NCBI RefSeq assembly: GCF_000973105.1
Contig: NC_015844.1
Span: forward strand, 5,080,501-5,144,500
Source: Zobellia galactanivorans
GTDB lineage: Bacteria > Bacteroidota > Bacteroidia > Flavobacteriales > Flavobacteriaceae
Length of the DNA stretch: 64,000 nt
Reading direction: 5' to 3'
The notes under the pieces are model-generated. The model was given only the letters and a program-made list of their open reading frames with translations, did no database searches and was not told the DNA's origin. The position numbers and the translations under genes are program-made. Shown one piece after another: positions 53,664-62,394 of the stretch (positions are counted from its first letter, which is position 1; the number at the start of each line of letters is the position of its first letter).

Positions 53664-53802
53664 GTACTTTATCTTCAAGTTATGATGGGGTTCCGATGAA
53701 GAGAGCACAAGGCGAAAGAAAATAACGCTGATAATCTCGCGTTACATACATAGTTGTGGAGTTTACACTGTAAAAATACTTTGTTCCCTTTAAAAAAATG
53801 AA

Positions 53803-54543
53803 ATGAGAGAGTTTGAAATAGATAATTTCCCTAGTATAGGCGGTGTTATATGTTCAAAAATGATAGTTGAAGAGCATTACAAACCTTTGTTCATTTTCAG
53901 AGAAAAACCATTTAATGAAAATGATAGTGGTTGGCGTCTATTTTCTGGGTTTGAAAGTGATGAATACTCTGACAATTCCGATAACTTCGGTATTTATGAC
54001 CCAAAAACTATTTTGAAAATCGACAATTCAATTTCAACGCTACTGCTATATAAGGGAATCGGAACCGTATGGGAAAGAGAACCTGATAACGAATGGAAGG
54101 AAGTCTTCGATTATCCATTACAAGATGATTTCACAGTTGAAAACCAATTAACCGACAATTGGAAACTGTCAATTAACAATCTCTTTATTAAGAACAAAGA
54201 TCAAGATGGTGTGATGTTTACCACTAACGACAAAACATTACGTTTAGATATTTGGACTTATATTGGAAAAACCAAAGAAGAAATCGTAATGGAAAAGAAA
54301 GAGGCAATAAGCGAAAGAAATGCTGATAATGAGATCATAAAGAAATATCAGTTCGACCAAGGAAATCAAATTAAAATTGGCTATCACATAAAAGAATATA
54401 GCCAACAAAAGGATATAGAGTATAATTTAATTTGCGGCTTTTGTATTGTTGATTACGAAGTGTTAAATGCTTTCTTTTATTTTGACAATGAGAATGATGT
54501 GGAATGGGCTTTAAATACTTGGAAAATGATTGAGTACAACTAA
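53803..54543 (+). CDS. Imm33-like (DUF2185) immunity-type protein
   Basis: 246 residues, no signal. The N-terminal half fits the DUF2185/Imm33 pattern: GGVICSKMIVEEHYKPLFIF followed by FREKPFNENDSGWRLFSGFE and later NFGIYDPKTIL. Such domains protect cells from polymorphic toxins. The C-terminal half (about 125-246) is an additional alpha/beta domain without clear family. No toxin gene is adjacent, so the protein would be an orphan. AT-rich, unlike the ggt operon. Confidence 0.75.
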   Translation: MREFEIDNFPSIGGVICSKMIVEEHYKPLFIFREKPFNENDSGWRLFSGFESDEYSDNSDNFGIYDPKTILKIDNSISTLLLYKGIGTVWEREPDNEWKEVFDYPLQDDFTVENQLTDNWKLSINNLFIKNKDQDGVMFTTNDKTLRLDIWTYIGKTKEEIVMEKKEAISERNADNEIIKKYQFDQGNQIKIGYHIKEYSQQKDIEYNLICGFCIVDYEVLNAFFYFDNENDVEWALNTWKMIEYN

Positions 54544-54662
54544 CTAGCACAGCATAAATAATCCTTTATACCTCCACAAGGGTTGAAACTTAGAATTACT
54601 ACAACGCTCGTCTAATAATGCAACGCTTTTTACAAATAATTCCGTTCCAAAAAAATACAAGG

Positions 54663-55223
54663 ATGAAAAACATTTTAATTGTAACAATATTATTCACAGT
54701 TCATACAACCTACGCCCAAAATAACTTTTACGAATCTACATGTGATTGTATTAATTTAATCAAGGATAAATCCAATGAAAGTGAATTAGCCTATAAAACC
54801 AAAGATTGTTTAAAGCAATCGACTACCAATCATCCTGAAAAAGTCAAAAAGATTTTCCAAGACTACGTGAACGACCATCCTAAAACAAGTATTGAATTCA
54901 CAGAAAACAATGTTTCTGTAATATTAACCGAAAAGCTAAGTGAAAAATGTCCTGAATTCGCAAGAATTGATTCTTTTTTTAGAACACGACGAAATAATTC
55001 TGAAAATATTATAGTAACCGTGGCCGATGAGATTTGTGCTCAGGCGAGAAATGAGCCCGAATTATCAGGGCAAGTCGTTAACAGAATCAGAAAAAAAAGT
55101 TTCGAAAAATACTTAGTCAGTATTTATGCGCAGTATAATCTTAATGATAGTTTAGACTTTAAACGATTTGAAGATGATCTGAGATCGGAACTTGAGAAAA
55201 ACTGTGATGTTCCCAATAAGTAA
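54663..55223 (+). CDS. Secreted protein of unknown function with Cys motif
   Basis: 186 residues from ATG 54663. Signal peptide MKNILIVTILFTVHTTYAQ. Mature part helical, with CDCINLIK and five or more cysteines (CDC, DC, KCPEF, EICAQ, NCDVP), so disulfides are likely. No family recognised. 119 bases after the Imm33 gene in the same orientation. Confidence 0.6.
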   Translation: MKNILIVTILFTVHTTYAQNNFYESTCDCINLIKDKSNESELAYKTKDCLKQSTTNHPEKVKKIFQDYVNDHPKTSIEFTENNVSVILTEKLSEKCPEFARIDSFFRTRRNNSENIIVTVADEICAQARNEPELSGQVVNRIRKKSFEKYLVSIYAQYNLNDSLDFKRFEDDLRSELEKNCDVPNK

Positions 55224-55341
55224 AAAATCAACGTTTCATAACCGCTTTTGTTTTTTGGGATAGCCGAGAACACGGCTAAACCTCTTTTTGAAGGACTATC
55301 CCATAAAGTGTGTAAGTTAAAAATAAGGGAGGGAAGTTACA

Positions 55342-56475
55342 CTAAAGGTCTTTCCACCAGTTCGGATAGGTGCCAAGGGAATCGGCAACCATGATTTCTT
55401 GCCCTATTCTTGGTGCAATTACCTTTACGTTCAGTTCAATAGCCTTTTTCCGTACCCGTATAATAGGGTCTTTCCAATCATGGAGGGCCAATTTGAAACC
55501 GGCCCAATGTATGGGCATGATTTTTTTCGCCCTGACATCCAAGCCCGCCTGTGCGGTTTCTTCGGGCATCATATGTATATCGGGCCACATCTTATCGTAT
55601 TGACCACATTCCATTAAGGCCAGGTCAAAAGGACCGTATTTCTCTCCTATCTCCTTGAAATGTGGGGCGTATCCGCTATCCCCGCTAAAATAAATGCTTT
55701 CAGAAACCGATTTCACCACCCACGAACCCCACAAGGTACTTTGGCCATTGTTCAATTTCCTACCGGAAAAATGTTGGGCAGGTGTACACACCAAGGTTAT
55801 ATCACCTAATTCTTCCTCTTGCCACCAGTCCAGTTCCGTTATCTTGTCGGAAGAAATCCCCCAAGCTTCCAAATGCACTCCTAAACCAAGCGGCACAAAA
55901 TAATGCTCTACTTTATCCTTAATACCTAGAATAGTTTCGTAATCTAAATGGTCGTAATGGTCATGGGAAAAAATGACCGCATCAATTTGGGGCAGCTTTT
56001 CAATATCCAAGGGCATTTCCTTATTGAACCGTTCATCTCCCAACCAAGGGTGAGGCGCCGGAACCATACCGAACATGGGGTCTAAAAGAATATTTTTACC
56101 CTCCATTTGCAACAAAAACGATGAATGTCCGAACCATACCATTTTGGTTTGGCTTTTATAGGCCGCTACACGGTCCGAGTCCAATTTAAGGACTTCCAAG
56201 TCTTCTTTAGGCCTTCCATTTTTGACTTCGGTCGTAAAAAATTTATAGGCAAGATCCAAGGTTTCCCCAAAACTTAAATCTTTTGGAACAGCTTTGCTGT
56301 TATTGAATTTCCCGTCTTTGAACTGTGGCGAAACTTCATAAACCTGCCGGCGTTCTTTAGAGACATCACCACCAAGGCTTGGATAGAAATTGTTGAACAA
56401 GAGGTAGGCAACGATCAGTAGCCCGATCAGTATAACAAAGGCCCCTAGCACCTTCCTTAAAATTCGTTTTAGCAT
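55342..56475 (-). CDS. MBL-fold hydrolase, NAPE-PLD/UlaG-like
   Basis: 377 residues. N-terminal membrane anchor (ILIGLLIVAYLLFNNFYP). Metal ligands in FSHDHYDHLD; HSSFLLQMEGKNILLDPMFG and YFSGDSGYAPHFKEIGE are family signatures shared with N-acyl-phosphatidylethanolamine phospholipase D. MPIHWAGFKLALHDW near the end gives the last His. Likely a periplasmic or membrane-facing lipid phosphodiesterase. GC-richer than both neighbours; forms an operon with the SDR gene (four bases apart). Confidence 0.85.
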   Translation of the reverse strand: MLKRILRKVLGAFVILIGLLIVAYLLFNNFYPSLGGDVSKERRQVYEVSPQFKDGKFNNSKAVPKDLSFGETLDLAYKFFTTEVKNGRPKEDLEVLKLDSDRVAAYKSQTKMVWFGHSSFLLQMEGKNILLDPMFGMVPAPHPWLGDERFNKEMPLDIEKLPQIDAVIFSHDHYDHLDYETILGIKDKVEHYFVPLGLGVHLEAWGISSDKITELDWWQEEELGDITLVCTPAQHFSGRKLNNGQSTLWGSWVVKSVSESIYFSGDSGYAPHFKEIGEKYGPFDLALMECGQYDKMWPDIHMMPEETAQAGLDVRAKKIMPIHWAGFKLALHDWKDPIIRVRKKAIELNVKVIAPRIGQEIMVADSLGTYPNWWKDL

Positions 56476-56479
56476 GCCT

Positions 56480-57298
56480 TTATTTAAATTGTGCCATTAT
56501 TATTTTATCAAAGACCTTATCGCCGAACCATTTCCGAAGGGCCATGGCAGGTTTGGCCATATACCCTTTGGCGTATCGTGTTTTTGGCTTGGCCACCGTA
56601 GCCGCTTTGGCAATGGTCTTCCCCAATACCCCTGCCGGGGTCAAACCAGGCTTTGTATATAAGTTTTTCATCCCTTCCGCCACCTTATGGGCAAATGTAG
56701 AATAGGCACCGGTTGCTGAAGTTCTTATTAAGTTTTCGGCCGCAATGCTTCCCCAAGGGGTCTGTATGCCACCGGGTTCGACCACTACTACGTCTACTCC
56801 AAATTCCTTTACTTCCAAGCGTAGGCAATCGCTCCAAGCTTCAAGGGCGTGTTTGCTGGCAAAATACCAAGCCCCAAGGGGCATATATATTTTTCCGCCC
56901 ATGGAAGAAATGTTTACTATTCTCCCCGATCTATGGGCCCTCATTTGGGGCAGGACCAATTGGGTAATACGTGCCAATCCGAACAGGTTTACTTCAAACT
57001 GTCTTTTGGCTTCCGCCATGGATACATCCTCGACGGCACCGTAGGAACCATACCCGGCATTGTTGATCAGTATATCTATTCTACCTTCCTTATCTAAAAT
57101 CGTATTTACGCACGTTATAATGGAAGCCTCTTGGGTCAGGTCCAAGGAGACGACGGACATCCCTCCCTCCTTCAGGTCCTGCATTTCTTCCAAGCGTCTT
57201 GCCGCCCCGTACACGCTGTACCCTTGTTTATGTAAGATTTGCGCCGTAGACTTCCCCATTCCCGAAGACGCTCCTGTAATCAAGACCACTTTGCCCAT
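56480..57298 (-). CDS. Short-chain dehydrogenase/reductase
   Basis: 272 residues. Cofactor motif LITGASSGMGKST, NNAGYGSYG and the active-site YFASK (in AWYFASKHALEAW) preceded by ISSMGG. Classic SDR, NADP preference suggested by the ARRLEE stretch. Substrate unknown; the paired MBL hydrolase suggests a lipid. Confidence 0.9.
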   Translation of the reverse strand: MGKVVLITGASSGMGKSTAQILHKQGYSVYGAARRLEEMQDLKEGGMSVVSLDLTQEASIITCVNTILDKEGRIDILINNAGYGSYGAVEDVSMAEAKRQFEVNLFGLARITQLVLPQMRAHRSGRIVNISSMGGKIYMPLGAWYFASKHALEAWSDCLRLEVKEFGVDVVVVEPGGIQTPWGSIAAENLIRTSATGAYSTFAHKVAEGMKNLYTKPGLTPAGVLGKTIAKAATVAKPKTRYAKGYMAKPAMALRKWFGDKVFDKIIMAQFK

Positions 57299-57502
57299 TT
57301 CTTTGTTTTACGATTGATTATTGCGCAAAATTAAGCTAATGTGGGAGTCTGCTTGTATTTAATTGATGTAAGTTGAATATTTTTTACGGAAGTTTTGGCA
57401 GGGGCGACCACTGTTATGGCCCTTCGTTTTTTTCTATTGTAGATAAAACTTTAACCTTACGCGAAGCCCGTATTGCTTATAGGTGTTGTTGACAAATCGT
57501 TT

Positions 57503-58147
57503 TTATTTGTTTTTTAAGCTCCTATCAAGTTTCTTCTCGATAGGTTCCTCCATTCCTAAAAGACAGATTGCTGCCCATAATCTATTTTTAGGAATATTAA
57601 AATCAAAATTCGTGAGTCTTTTTATAAAAAACATATTATATGTACCTGCTGACACATTTCCAATATTCACGAAATCTCTGTGCAAGTTGTTGAAAAAGGG
57701 ATCTTCTTTCCCAATTTCTTCCAAATAGTCCATGTATTTGCTAGTAGTACTTACAGATAACAATTTTATATCCTCAAGATTACGGTAGACCGTATCGCCC
57801 TTATTTATTGTGTTGTAATGATAATCGAAAGTCCAGATGGAAGAGAATTGTATGGAGTCCAAACTTTCTAAGAATTCGTATTTTGGGTTTTCTTCAAAAG
57901 GGACGATATATTCTTGAGTTTGTGCGATATCTTTAAAATAAAGATGGTAGGCTTTATTCGCCTCGGTCGTATTCTCTCTATTTAAAACCATGTCATCAAC
58001 GTATTTTATCATTGATTCCAAGCCTTGAATTTCAGTTTCGTTAAAAACTTTTGTTAGGGCTTTATCGCTTGTTAAGTCAATCTTTTTTTGACTCAAAAGT
58101 TGTGATGTTGCCAATAAAAATGAAACAATAATTATACTTTTTTTCAT
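57503..58147 (-). CDS. Secreted protein of unknown function
   Basis: 214 residues. Signal peptide MKKSIIIVSFLLATSQLLSQ. Helical body; TFDYHYNTINKGDTVYRNLE and a basic C-terminus (EKKLDRSLKNK). No conserved catalytic motif seen. AT-rich gene between the SDR and the repeat region. Function unknown. Confidence 0.65.
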   Translation of the reverse strand: MKKSIIIVSFLLATSQLLSQKKIDLTSDKALTKVFNETEIQGLESMIKYVDDMVLNRENTTEANKAYHLYFKDIAQTQEYIVPFEENPKYEFLESLDSIQFSSIWTFDYHYNTINKGDTVYRNLEDIKLLSVSTTSKYMDYLEEIGKEDPFFNNLHRDFVNIGNVSAGTYNMFFIKRLTNFDFNIPKNRLWAAICLLGMEEPIEKKLDRSLKNK

Positions 58148-58199
58148 GATTTTAAACTTTAGCGGAAATGTTTACCAACGTCTGTCTGTCTTAAAAAAC

Positions 58200-58232
58200 C
58201 CCTATATTTTAGGAATTATGGACTTGTGCAAC
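58200..58232 (+). repeat. Degenerate copy of the GTTGTGCAACG repeat end
   Basis: TTTAGGAATTATGGAC then TTGTGCAACGCTT matches the right end of the repeat at 59540-59672 (tttaggactccatgccgag then ttgtgcaacgctt). The left part is not recognisable. Confidence 0.5.
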
Positions 58233-58641
58233 GCTTACCGGTGTTGGCAAATGGCGTTTTATCCGCTGGTAAATTCAGTTCTTTCAGAATACTATTCAAT
58301 TCGGTAAGTGAAGTTTTGTCAATTAATTCCGTGTTGATTTTTAATTCCTTCGTTTCTGTTTTCAGAGTATAATCTCCAGCGAACTTTTTAATCCAATTTA
58401 TTTCATTCAAATTTATTTTTTTTCCGTAACCGTTAAGTCCGTTTTTACGAATAGTCCCGTTTTCAATTCTCAGATATTGATTTGTTAAATCGTATAAATA
58501 ATGTCCTATATATAAAAGTCCAATAACTAAATAACCATACTCTGACCATCGTAAATTTTCGTCTTCTAAAACATTGAAAATCCCAAGTCCAGTCCAAACT
58601 ATTCCGAGTATTAGACTAGCAATTAATTTTATACGGCAATT
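58216..58641 (-). pseudogene. Small two-helix membrane protein lacking a normal start codon
   Basis: The frame is open from just after TAA at 58645-58647 to TAA at 58216-58218. From 58635 it reads RIKLIASLILGIVWTGLGIF and then EYGYLVIGLLYIGHYLYDL, two clear membrane helices, followed by a PH-like soluble domain (IENGTIRKNGLNGYGKK, LNEINWIKKFAGDYTL). There is no ATG, GTG or TTG ahead of the first helix, so the gene is either headless or uses ATA/ATT. Its last six residues are encoded inside the repeat end at about 58222. It begins just behind the DinB stop. Confidence 0.6.
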
Positions 58642-58652
58642 GCTTTATTTTC

Positions 58653-59183
58653 TCAACGTTTTAAATATAAATCTTCTATTATTTTAATATGATGCAAATC
58701 GTGTCCGAGAATATGATATCCCAAAGCTCTTGCACTCGCTTTATTTCCATTTGCAATTCCGATACGTTTTAATGATTTTTCGGAAAGTCCATTAAAAAGT
58801 GCAATGGTTGATAATCTTAAAGCTTCATATTCTTCCATAATACTCTCAATCGTTCTCTCTGAGGTGTCAGAGTTAAGATTATAATCATCTTGTTCAAATC
58901 CCGGAAAATTTGTTTTGTCGTTTCTAGCAAAGGAAAGCGCTCTATATCCGTCGATTCTTTCATCATCGATTATATGGACCAAAACTTCTTTAATTGACCA
59001 TTTATTCTTTTCGTATCTATAGTCTAATTGTTCACTCGATAAGCTATTAATCAAGTTTTTTGTTCTCTCTAAACTAGTTTTCAACTGTTCGATAAGGCTT
59101 CCATCTTTTTTTACCAATTACACATTCATCTCGGCATAAATAGGGTACTCATTTTGTGATGGAAATTCAATATACTTGGTCAT
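58653..59183 (-). pseudogene. DinB-family protein gene interrupted by a stop codon
   Basis: The gene should start at ATG 59183 and read MTKYIEFPSQNEYPIYAEMN-V, then TAA at 59118-59120 interrupts, and the same frame goes on LVKKDGSLIEQLKTSLERT. Intact homologues run through this point, and a single A-to-T change in an AAA Lys codon would explain it. The rest carries the four-helix DinB fold with metal-site His in VLVHIIDDE and the closing HILGHDLHHIKII. Reinitiation at a TTG right after the stop could still give a near-complete protein. Confidence 0.75.
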
Positions 59184-59536
59184 TTAGTTTTTCTTTTTCA
59201 GCTTGTTGCCAATAACGGGATATAGTTAGTGATGCTATCGTGCTTATAACATCCGAAATGCTATATCCTTCTTTTTAACACCTCTAATGTACACCTTTAC
59301 GAAGACCTACCTTACAGGTTTACGTAAGGCTTTTAAGAAAGTTTTTAACAGGTGCTACCTAAGGGTGGGCATGGTCTGTGTTCCAGGACTTCTTGTACTT
59401 GCTGTAAACCGGCTATTTTTTTGCAAAAAACCTTTTGCTCTTCTGGTCGGGCCTAAAAAAAGCCCCTGAAAGAGGCTTATTCGGATCCGTTTTTTGGGGG
59501 AATCAATGGTTTGTGCAAGGGCTTACTTTTGTTCCT
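59184..59536. other. Intergenic stretch with a hairpin
   Basis: Contains an inverted repeat GGATATAG / CTATATCC at about 59218-59269 and a terminator-like AAGCCCC-TGAAA-GAGGCTT at 59460-59478. A 60-codon frame at 59287-59469 is not convincing as a gene. Confidence 0.4.
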
Positions 59537-59539
59537 GAT

Positions 59540-59672
59540 ACACAACTCAAAATTTTAAATAAATACGTCAATATTGATATTTGACAAAAACAACAGCCTT
59601 TTAAAATCAGTAAGTTATGATTTATTAATTTCAAAGAATAAGGGTTTAGGACTCCATGCCGAGTTGTGCAAC
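59540..59672. mobile_element. Repeat element A (MITE-like, ~133 bp)
   Basis: Left end cacaactcaaaattttaa, right end GAGTTGTGCAACG; the ends are inverted repeats, the left one decayed. The interior shares aaaatcagt, gttatgat, aagggt and ccatgccg with element B at 60465-60604. It lies just 3' of the methyltransferase gene and carries no coding capacity. Confidence 0.65.
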
Positions 59673-59752
59673 GCTTCCTTTTGTCCAAGAATAATTATGT
59701 CGTACCATTAACCGAGGAAACTGTTGTTTTTTACCTCGGCTGATCCCGGTAG

Positions 59753-60376
59753 TTATTTTTTCCGTCCTACAAATCGAATTACAGACCCTTTTCCATTGTG
59801 ATATAAACCTTCGCTCAATTCAATTTCTTTTTCTTCTAATTCTATAATTTCATAATTGTGAAAACAAGAAGATACTTCTTCTATAGAATATAAAGTGGCC
59901 AAATCCGATGGCCCACCTACTTTAGGGTTTTTCTTTTTGTAGTCGATGTGATTTTTTGAGAATGCTTCAAATATCACTATTCCGCCTTTTTTTAGTTTTT
60001 TACTTAGCGTTTTAAGGTACTCGGCTTTTATATTTGCTGGGAAGTGAGCGTATATTAAAGCAATAGCATCAAATTGTTCATTTCCATAATTCAGTTCAGG
60101 TAATTGACCAACCTTATAGTCAATTGAGACCTTATTTTCTTTAGCAAGCCTTAATGCCTTGTTTTTTCCCTCAACGCTTATGTCAAACGCATAAACATTC
60201 CAACCCAGTTTTGCGGAATAAACAGCATTTCTTCCTTCTCCTTCCGCTCCCAAAAGGATTTTACCTATTTTAAGTTTCTGAATTTGTTCTTTTAGGAATT
60301 CATTTGGTTTGATTCCATAGGCATATTCCTTTTCTCGGTATCTAACATTCCATCTTTTTAACCAGGTATCTGACAT
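59753..60376 (-). CDS. Class I SAM methyltransferase, TehB-like
   Basis: 207 residues. The SAM-binding motif is replaced by [20 protein letters not shown], as in the TehB/thiopurine-type group, followed by [33 protein letters not shown] is the motif IV region. Small toxic substrates such as chalcogen oxyanions are possible, but not shown. It lies between two copies of the repeat, like cargo. Confidence 0.85.
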   Translation of the reverse strand: MSDTWLKRWNVRYREKEYAYGIKPNEFLKEQIQKLKIGKILLGAEGEGRNAVYSAKLGWNVYAFDISVEGKNKALRLAKENKVSIDYKVGQLPELNYGNEQFDAIALIYAHFPANIKAEYLKTLSKKLKKGGIVIFEAFSKNHIDYKKKNPKVGGPSDLATLYSIEEVSSCFHNYEIIELEEKEIELSEGLYHNGKGSVIRFVGRKK

Positions 60377-60464
60377 TTTATATACGTTTGTTTTAATTAA
60401 TGACGGTCTAGGCTATACTATAAGTAGCTGCGCATACTTGCAATTACTTATAACCATTGTGCCC

Positions 60465-60604
60465 GTTGCACAACTCAAAATCTTAATTAGACACCTTAAT
60501 CCCGATACTTTATAAACACAATATCTTACAAAAAAATCAGTGTGTTATGATATTTTAAATATCAAAAAAACAAGGGTGTTCGAATCCATGTCGGGTTGTG
60601 CAAC
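60465..60604. mobile_element. Repeat element B (MITE-like, 140 bp)
   Basis: Ends GTTGCACAACTC and GGGTTGTGCAAC are 12-base inverted repeats with one mismatch. Interior related to element A over most of its length. Lies 3' of the SDR gene. No target-site duplication is obvious. Confidence 0.7.
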
Positions 60605-60635
60605 GGCTACAATTGGGTCACTGTTTTTATTGTCA

Positions 60636-61385
60636 TTAAATAGCGGTATATCCACCGTCAATTAAATAATATCCACCAGTGATAAAAGATGATTTTTCAG
60701 AACTTAAGAATAGTACCAATTCAGCTATTTCTTCTGGCTTACCTAATCTATTCATAGGATGCTTGGCTTTAAGTTCTTCTAAGATTTCCGGAGGTAATCC
60801 TTCCAATAAAGGAGTTTCAATGTATCCAGGGCCAACAGCATTGCATCTAATATTCTTTTGCGCATATTCTACACCAATATTTTTGGTCAAACCAACGACC
60901 GCATGTTTAGAGGCGGTGTATGCAGGTGAGAGCATTGCAGCAACCGTTCCATGAATAGAGGCCATATTTACAATTGTACCTCCACCATTTTTTTCCATTT
61001 GTTCTATTTCATATTTACAAGCATAGAAAACGCCATTTAAATTAATATCGATTACTTTACGCCATCCTTCTATGGAAAAATCCCCAGTATTATTCTGTTC
61101 TCCGCCAATACCGGCATTATTGCAGGCGATATCCAACCTGCCATATTTGTCTACTGTTTTTTCTACCAAATTCTTAATGTCGTCTGCTTTTGAGACATCT
61201 CCCTCAATAAAAAAAGCCTCTCCATTTTCAGATTGAATTTGATGAACCACAGCTTGTCCATTTTCTTTACTAATATCATTTACAATTACTTTGGCTCCTT
61301 CCTTAGCATATAACTTTGCGATTGCCTTGCCTATTCCAGATCCAGCACCTGTTACTATTGCGACTTTGCTTTCTAATAGTTTCAT
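60636..61385 (-). CDS. Short-chain dehydrogenase/reductase (glucose-dehydrogenase/FabG-like)
   Basis: 249 residues from ATG 61385. TGAGSGIGKAIA cofactor loop, NNAGIGG, the catalytic YTASK in SPAYTASKHAVVGL and the end FITGGYYLIDGG. NAD-dependent classical SDR. AT-rich. Substrate unknown. Followed directly by repeat element B. Confidence 0.9.
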   Translation of the reverse strand: MKLLESKVAIVTGAGSGIGKAIAKLYAKEGAKVIVNDISKENGQAVVHQIQSENGEAFFIEGDVSKADDIKNLVEKTVDKYGRLDIACNNAGIGGEQNNTGDFSIEGWRKVIDINLNGVFYACKYEIEQMEKNGGGTIVNMASIHGTVAAMLSPAYTASKHAVVGLTKNIGVEYAQKNIRCNAVGPGYIETPLLEGLPPEILEELKAKHPMNRLGKPEEIAELVLFLSSEKSSFITGGYYLIDGGYTAI

Positions 61386-61559
61386 GTTATTAATTTTTAA
61401 ATTCATTGTTTTTCATATTGAAACCAAGGGTCTGTGTAGAAACACTAACTTTTCGGGTAAACCCAAAGCCGAATTTTTATATTCTAAAAGCTAAATTTAA
61501 AGATTCGGCGATTTTTTTAAATGGGCAAAAACCTTTTGATCAAGTATTTACTAACCATG

Positions 61560-61898
61560 CTATATCCCCCTCGTTGGCGGTAGTTTTATTTGTTCCTTTT
61601 GATAAGGAATACTTTTAATCAATTCCACATTTTGACTGTGATTAGCACTGTAAGACATTACTAGGGTCCCCTTTGTTTTGTCCTTGGCTTCTATTGCAAA
61701 TACGATAGCTTCATCCTCTGGATTGGTATCACCTTCAAAGCGGTACGATTCCATAATGATTAATTCATCTGAAGAGAATTTCCTTTGCGAAATATTTCCA
61801 ATGATTTTATCATTTCGAGCCTCAAAGTCTTCAACATAGCCTGCTTTAGTAAGCGCATCTACTGCTTCCGATAGGGTTTCAAAATTACTTTCATCCAT
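61560..61898 (-). CDS. Small conserved protein, 'phosphoribosylpyrophosphate synthetase'-annotated family
   Basis: 112 residues from ATG 61898. Starts MDESNFETLSEAVDALTKAG, then IIMESYRFEGDTNPEDEAIV and GTLVMSYSANHSQ. The pattern matches a ~100-residue Bacteroidota family often misnamed as phosphoribosylpyrophosphate synthetase, with no kinase motif. Follows dps by 11 bases, so it is part of the same stress operon. Function unknown. Confidence 0.7.
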   Translation of the reverse strand: MDESNFETLSEAVDALTKAGYVEDFEARNDKIIGNISQRKFSSDELIIMESYRFEGDTNPEDEAIVFAIEAKDKTKGTLVMSYSANHSQNVELIKSIPYQKEQIKLPPTRGI

Positions 61899-61909
61899 AC
61901 TATTGTAGA

Positions 61910-62389
61910 TTAATTTTTGTAGGCAGAGAACATCCAAACCAATTTTTCTTGTTCCACAATATATTCGCTCATAAGGGCTACAGTTCCCTCATCATCTGCA
62001 CCGGCCGCCGCTTTTAAAATACTTCGCTCTTTTGAAAGTAAAATTTCCAACGCTTTTAAAATATTCTCAACGGCCGATTCCCCGTCTGAAACATTTTCGG
62101 CTTCATTTATTTCCGAATGTTTTAAATATTTAGTGAAAGTATGGTATGGTGATTGGCTTAGGGTAAGTATACGTTCTGCAATTTCATCTACTTTTTCTAA
62201 CGCATCATTATACAATTCTTCGAATTTTAAATGTAGTTCAAAGAATTTCTTTCCTTTAATATTCCAGTGAAACCCTCTTAAATTCATATAGAATTGTTGG
62301 TAGTTTGCTAAAAGGTCGTTCAACTTTTCTGCAATTTGCTTTGAGTCGGTTATTTTTAAGCCAATGTTGTTTAGTTCTGAATTTTTCAT
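61910..62389 (-). CDS. dps: Dps-family ferritin-like protein
   Basis: 159 residues. The ferroxidase ligands are in NLRGFHWNIKGKKFFELHLK and FEELYNDALEKVDEIAERI, in the Dps arrangement where the site forms between subunits. It protects DNA and sequesters iron under peroxide or starvation stress. Five bases after the persulfide dioxygenase gene. Confidence 0.94.
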   Translation of the reverse strand: MKNSELNNIGLKITDSKQIAEKLNDLLANYQQFYMNLRGFHWNIKGKKFFELHLKFEELYNDALEKVDEIAERILTLSQSPYHTFTKYLKHSEINEAENVSDGESAVENILKALEILLSKERSILKAAAGADDEGTVALMSEYIVEQEKLVWMFSAYKN

Positions 62390-62394
62390 TATTT

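Noticed and set aside
59287-59469. 60-codon plus-strand frame (MYTFTKTYLTGLRKAFKK)
   Set aside because: No family pattern, no ribosome binding site, no conserved domain; the end falls in a terminator-like hairpin. Kept only as intergenic.
59540-60604. Integron cassettes with attC sites
   Set aside because: The repeat ends read GTTGTGC or GTTGCAC, not GTTRRRY, and no integrase is in the window. A MITE-like or other recombination repeat is the safer description.
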